NCBI GenBank assembly: GCA_964555235.1
Contig: CAZKRU010000049.1
Span: 1 to 30,333 of the forward strand
DNA from: CAZKRU01 sp964555235
GTDB taxonomy: Bacteria; Verrucomicrobiota; Verrucomicrobiia; Methylacidiphilales; CAMAQI01
DNA length: 30,333 bases
Direction: 5' to 3'
The translations under genes were made by a program, and so were the position numbers. The notes under the pieces are model-generated. The model saw only the letters and a list, made by a program, of their open reading frames with translations. It had not been told where the DNA came from and did no database searches. Shown piece by piece: positions 29,725-30,333 of the stretch. The first letter of the stretch is position 1. Each line of letters starts with the position of its first letter.

Positions 29725-30108
29725 TTAGAGTAATCCCTTCTTTTCGAGGATTTCCAATCGTGCGTCGTCATGTTCATCAATGACTTCAAGGAGTCCGGGA
29801 AGTTCGAGAAGAAGATCGAGGCAGAGAGAGATCTGTTCGGCGGGAAGTCCTGAGGTTTCGATGACCTGGCGGTCCAAGGTAATATAAACCCAGGCGAAAT
29901 CGATTCCGTTCACAACGCGAAATTGCATATCCCGGTGCCACATGAGTTCTTCGGGCTTGGTGATTGCCAATGCCGAGGTGCCATTGTTATCGCCAGGGAG
30001 TAACTGTTCCACTTTTTCAAAGCGCTCAATCCAGGATTGAACGAATTGCGAGATCGCTTCCCGCTGAAGGGGCTCGCTGAATAAACCGACATATCCTCTG
30101 CTAATCAC
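29725..30108 (-). CDS. protein of unknown function
   Basis: 127 residues from a GTG; no strong Shine-Dalgarno. Acidic and predicted alpha/beta, with no motif I recognise and no signal peptide or membrane segment. It ends 16 bp upstream of the trmB start, so the two are probably co-transcribed. Confidence 0.6.
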   Translation of the reverse strand: MISRGYVGLFSEPLQREAISQFVQSWIERFEKVEQLLPGDNNGTSALAITKPEELMWHRDMQFRVVNGIDFAWVYITLDRQVIETSGLPAEQISLCLDLLLELPGLLEVIDEHDDARLEILEKKGLL

Positions 30109-30208
30109 TCGGGAACGCTAACGAAAAACGGAATTCGATCAACTTCATTTCTTTGGACCTTCAGATCTTGATGGGGCCGGTTCGACGAAACGGCCGCGGC
30201 TTGGGGAG

Positions 30209-30254
30209 CGGACAATCTAAGAAGCGGCGCCCTCATCGAGGTCGCCCTACCAAA
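30209..30254. repeat. TGGTAGGGC repeat, partial inverted copy
   Basis: The complement of this segment reads TGGTAGGGCGACCTCG then GAGGGCGCCG, matching the left half of the element at 14794-14859. The rest of 30109-30333 shows no gene on either strand. Confidence 0.65.
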
Positions 30255-30333
30255 TCAGGTTACTGGTTTTGTGGAAATCTGAATCTCCCGATGTTGTCGG
30301 GTAAGAATGCCCTGAGCTTGGAAGCGAAACCCT

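Overview
The window (about 30 kb, roughly 50% GC) looks like the chromosome of a Gram-negative bacterium. It has outer-membrane and multiheme-cytochrome genes, ResB/CcsA (system II) cytochrome c maturation, and dispersed palindromic repeats starting TGGTAGGGC of a kind I associate with Verrucomicrobia and other PVC bacteria. That assignment is an inference; there is no rRNA or marker gene here to settle it.

Region 1 (543-14760, + strand) is one tightly packed ten-gene operon, with several 4-base stop/start overlaps. It encodes a pentaheme cytochrome, a beta-barrel outer-membrane protein, a membrane-anchored NAD(P)H/FAD/[2Fe-2S] reductase, a lipoprotein, ResB, CcsA, a tetraheme c554-like cytochrome, a cyclic-nucleotide-binding/4x[4Fe-4S] protein, a multi-pass membrane protein with candidate heme-b histidines, and a decaheme cytochrome with a cytoplasmic Cys-rich head. 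It reads as an electron conduit from cytoplasm to outer membrane (19 c-type hemes) that carries its own heme-attachment machinery. The final donor or acceptor cannot be told from sequence.

Region 2 (14761-15620) holds two candidate small-RNA genes on opposite strands, each with promoter and intrinsic terminator, plus repeats.

Region 3 (15624-23163) is the most unusual part: an island of 30 tRNA genes, all on the + strand, that together cover all 20 amino acids. Every one has G at T-loop position 55, where ordinary tRNAs have U (pseudouridine 55), and most lack the D-loop GG pair. Both halves of the tRNA elbow therefore look remodelled. Yet identity elements survive: G3-U70 in Ala, U73 in Cys, G73 in Asp, Asn, Trp and Ser, and long variable arms in Ser and Tyr. 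Inside the array is a compact RNase P RNA-like gene (20409-20687) with helices P1-P4 and the bulged U in P4. There are also two PIN-toxin/antitoxin modules and a tRNA-Leu(UAA) split in its anticodon loop by a 189-bp hairpin-rich insert. The island ends with an RtcB-type RNA ligase and an HNH nuclease. My hypothesis is a self-contained alternative tRNA supply with its own processing and repair.

Region 4 (23183-30333) is more ordinary: TypA/BipA GTPase, a Nudix hydrolase, a chlorite-dismutase-family protein, a CHASE-PAS hybrid histidine kinase, TrmB (tRNA m7G46 methyltransferase) and an unknown protein, interspersed with perfect inverted-repeat elements.
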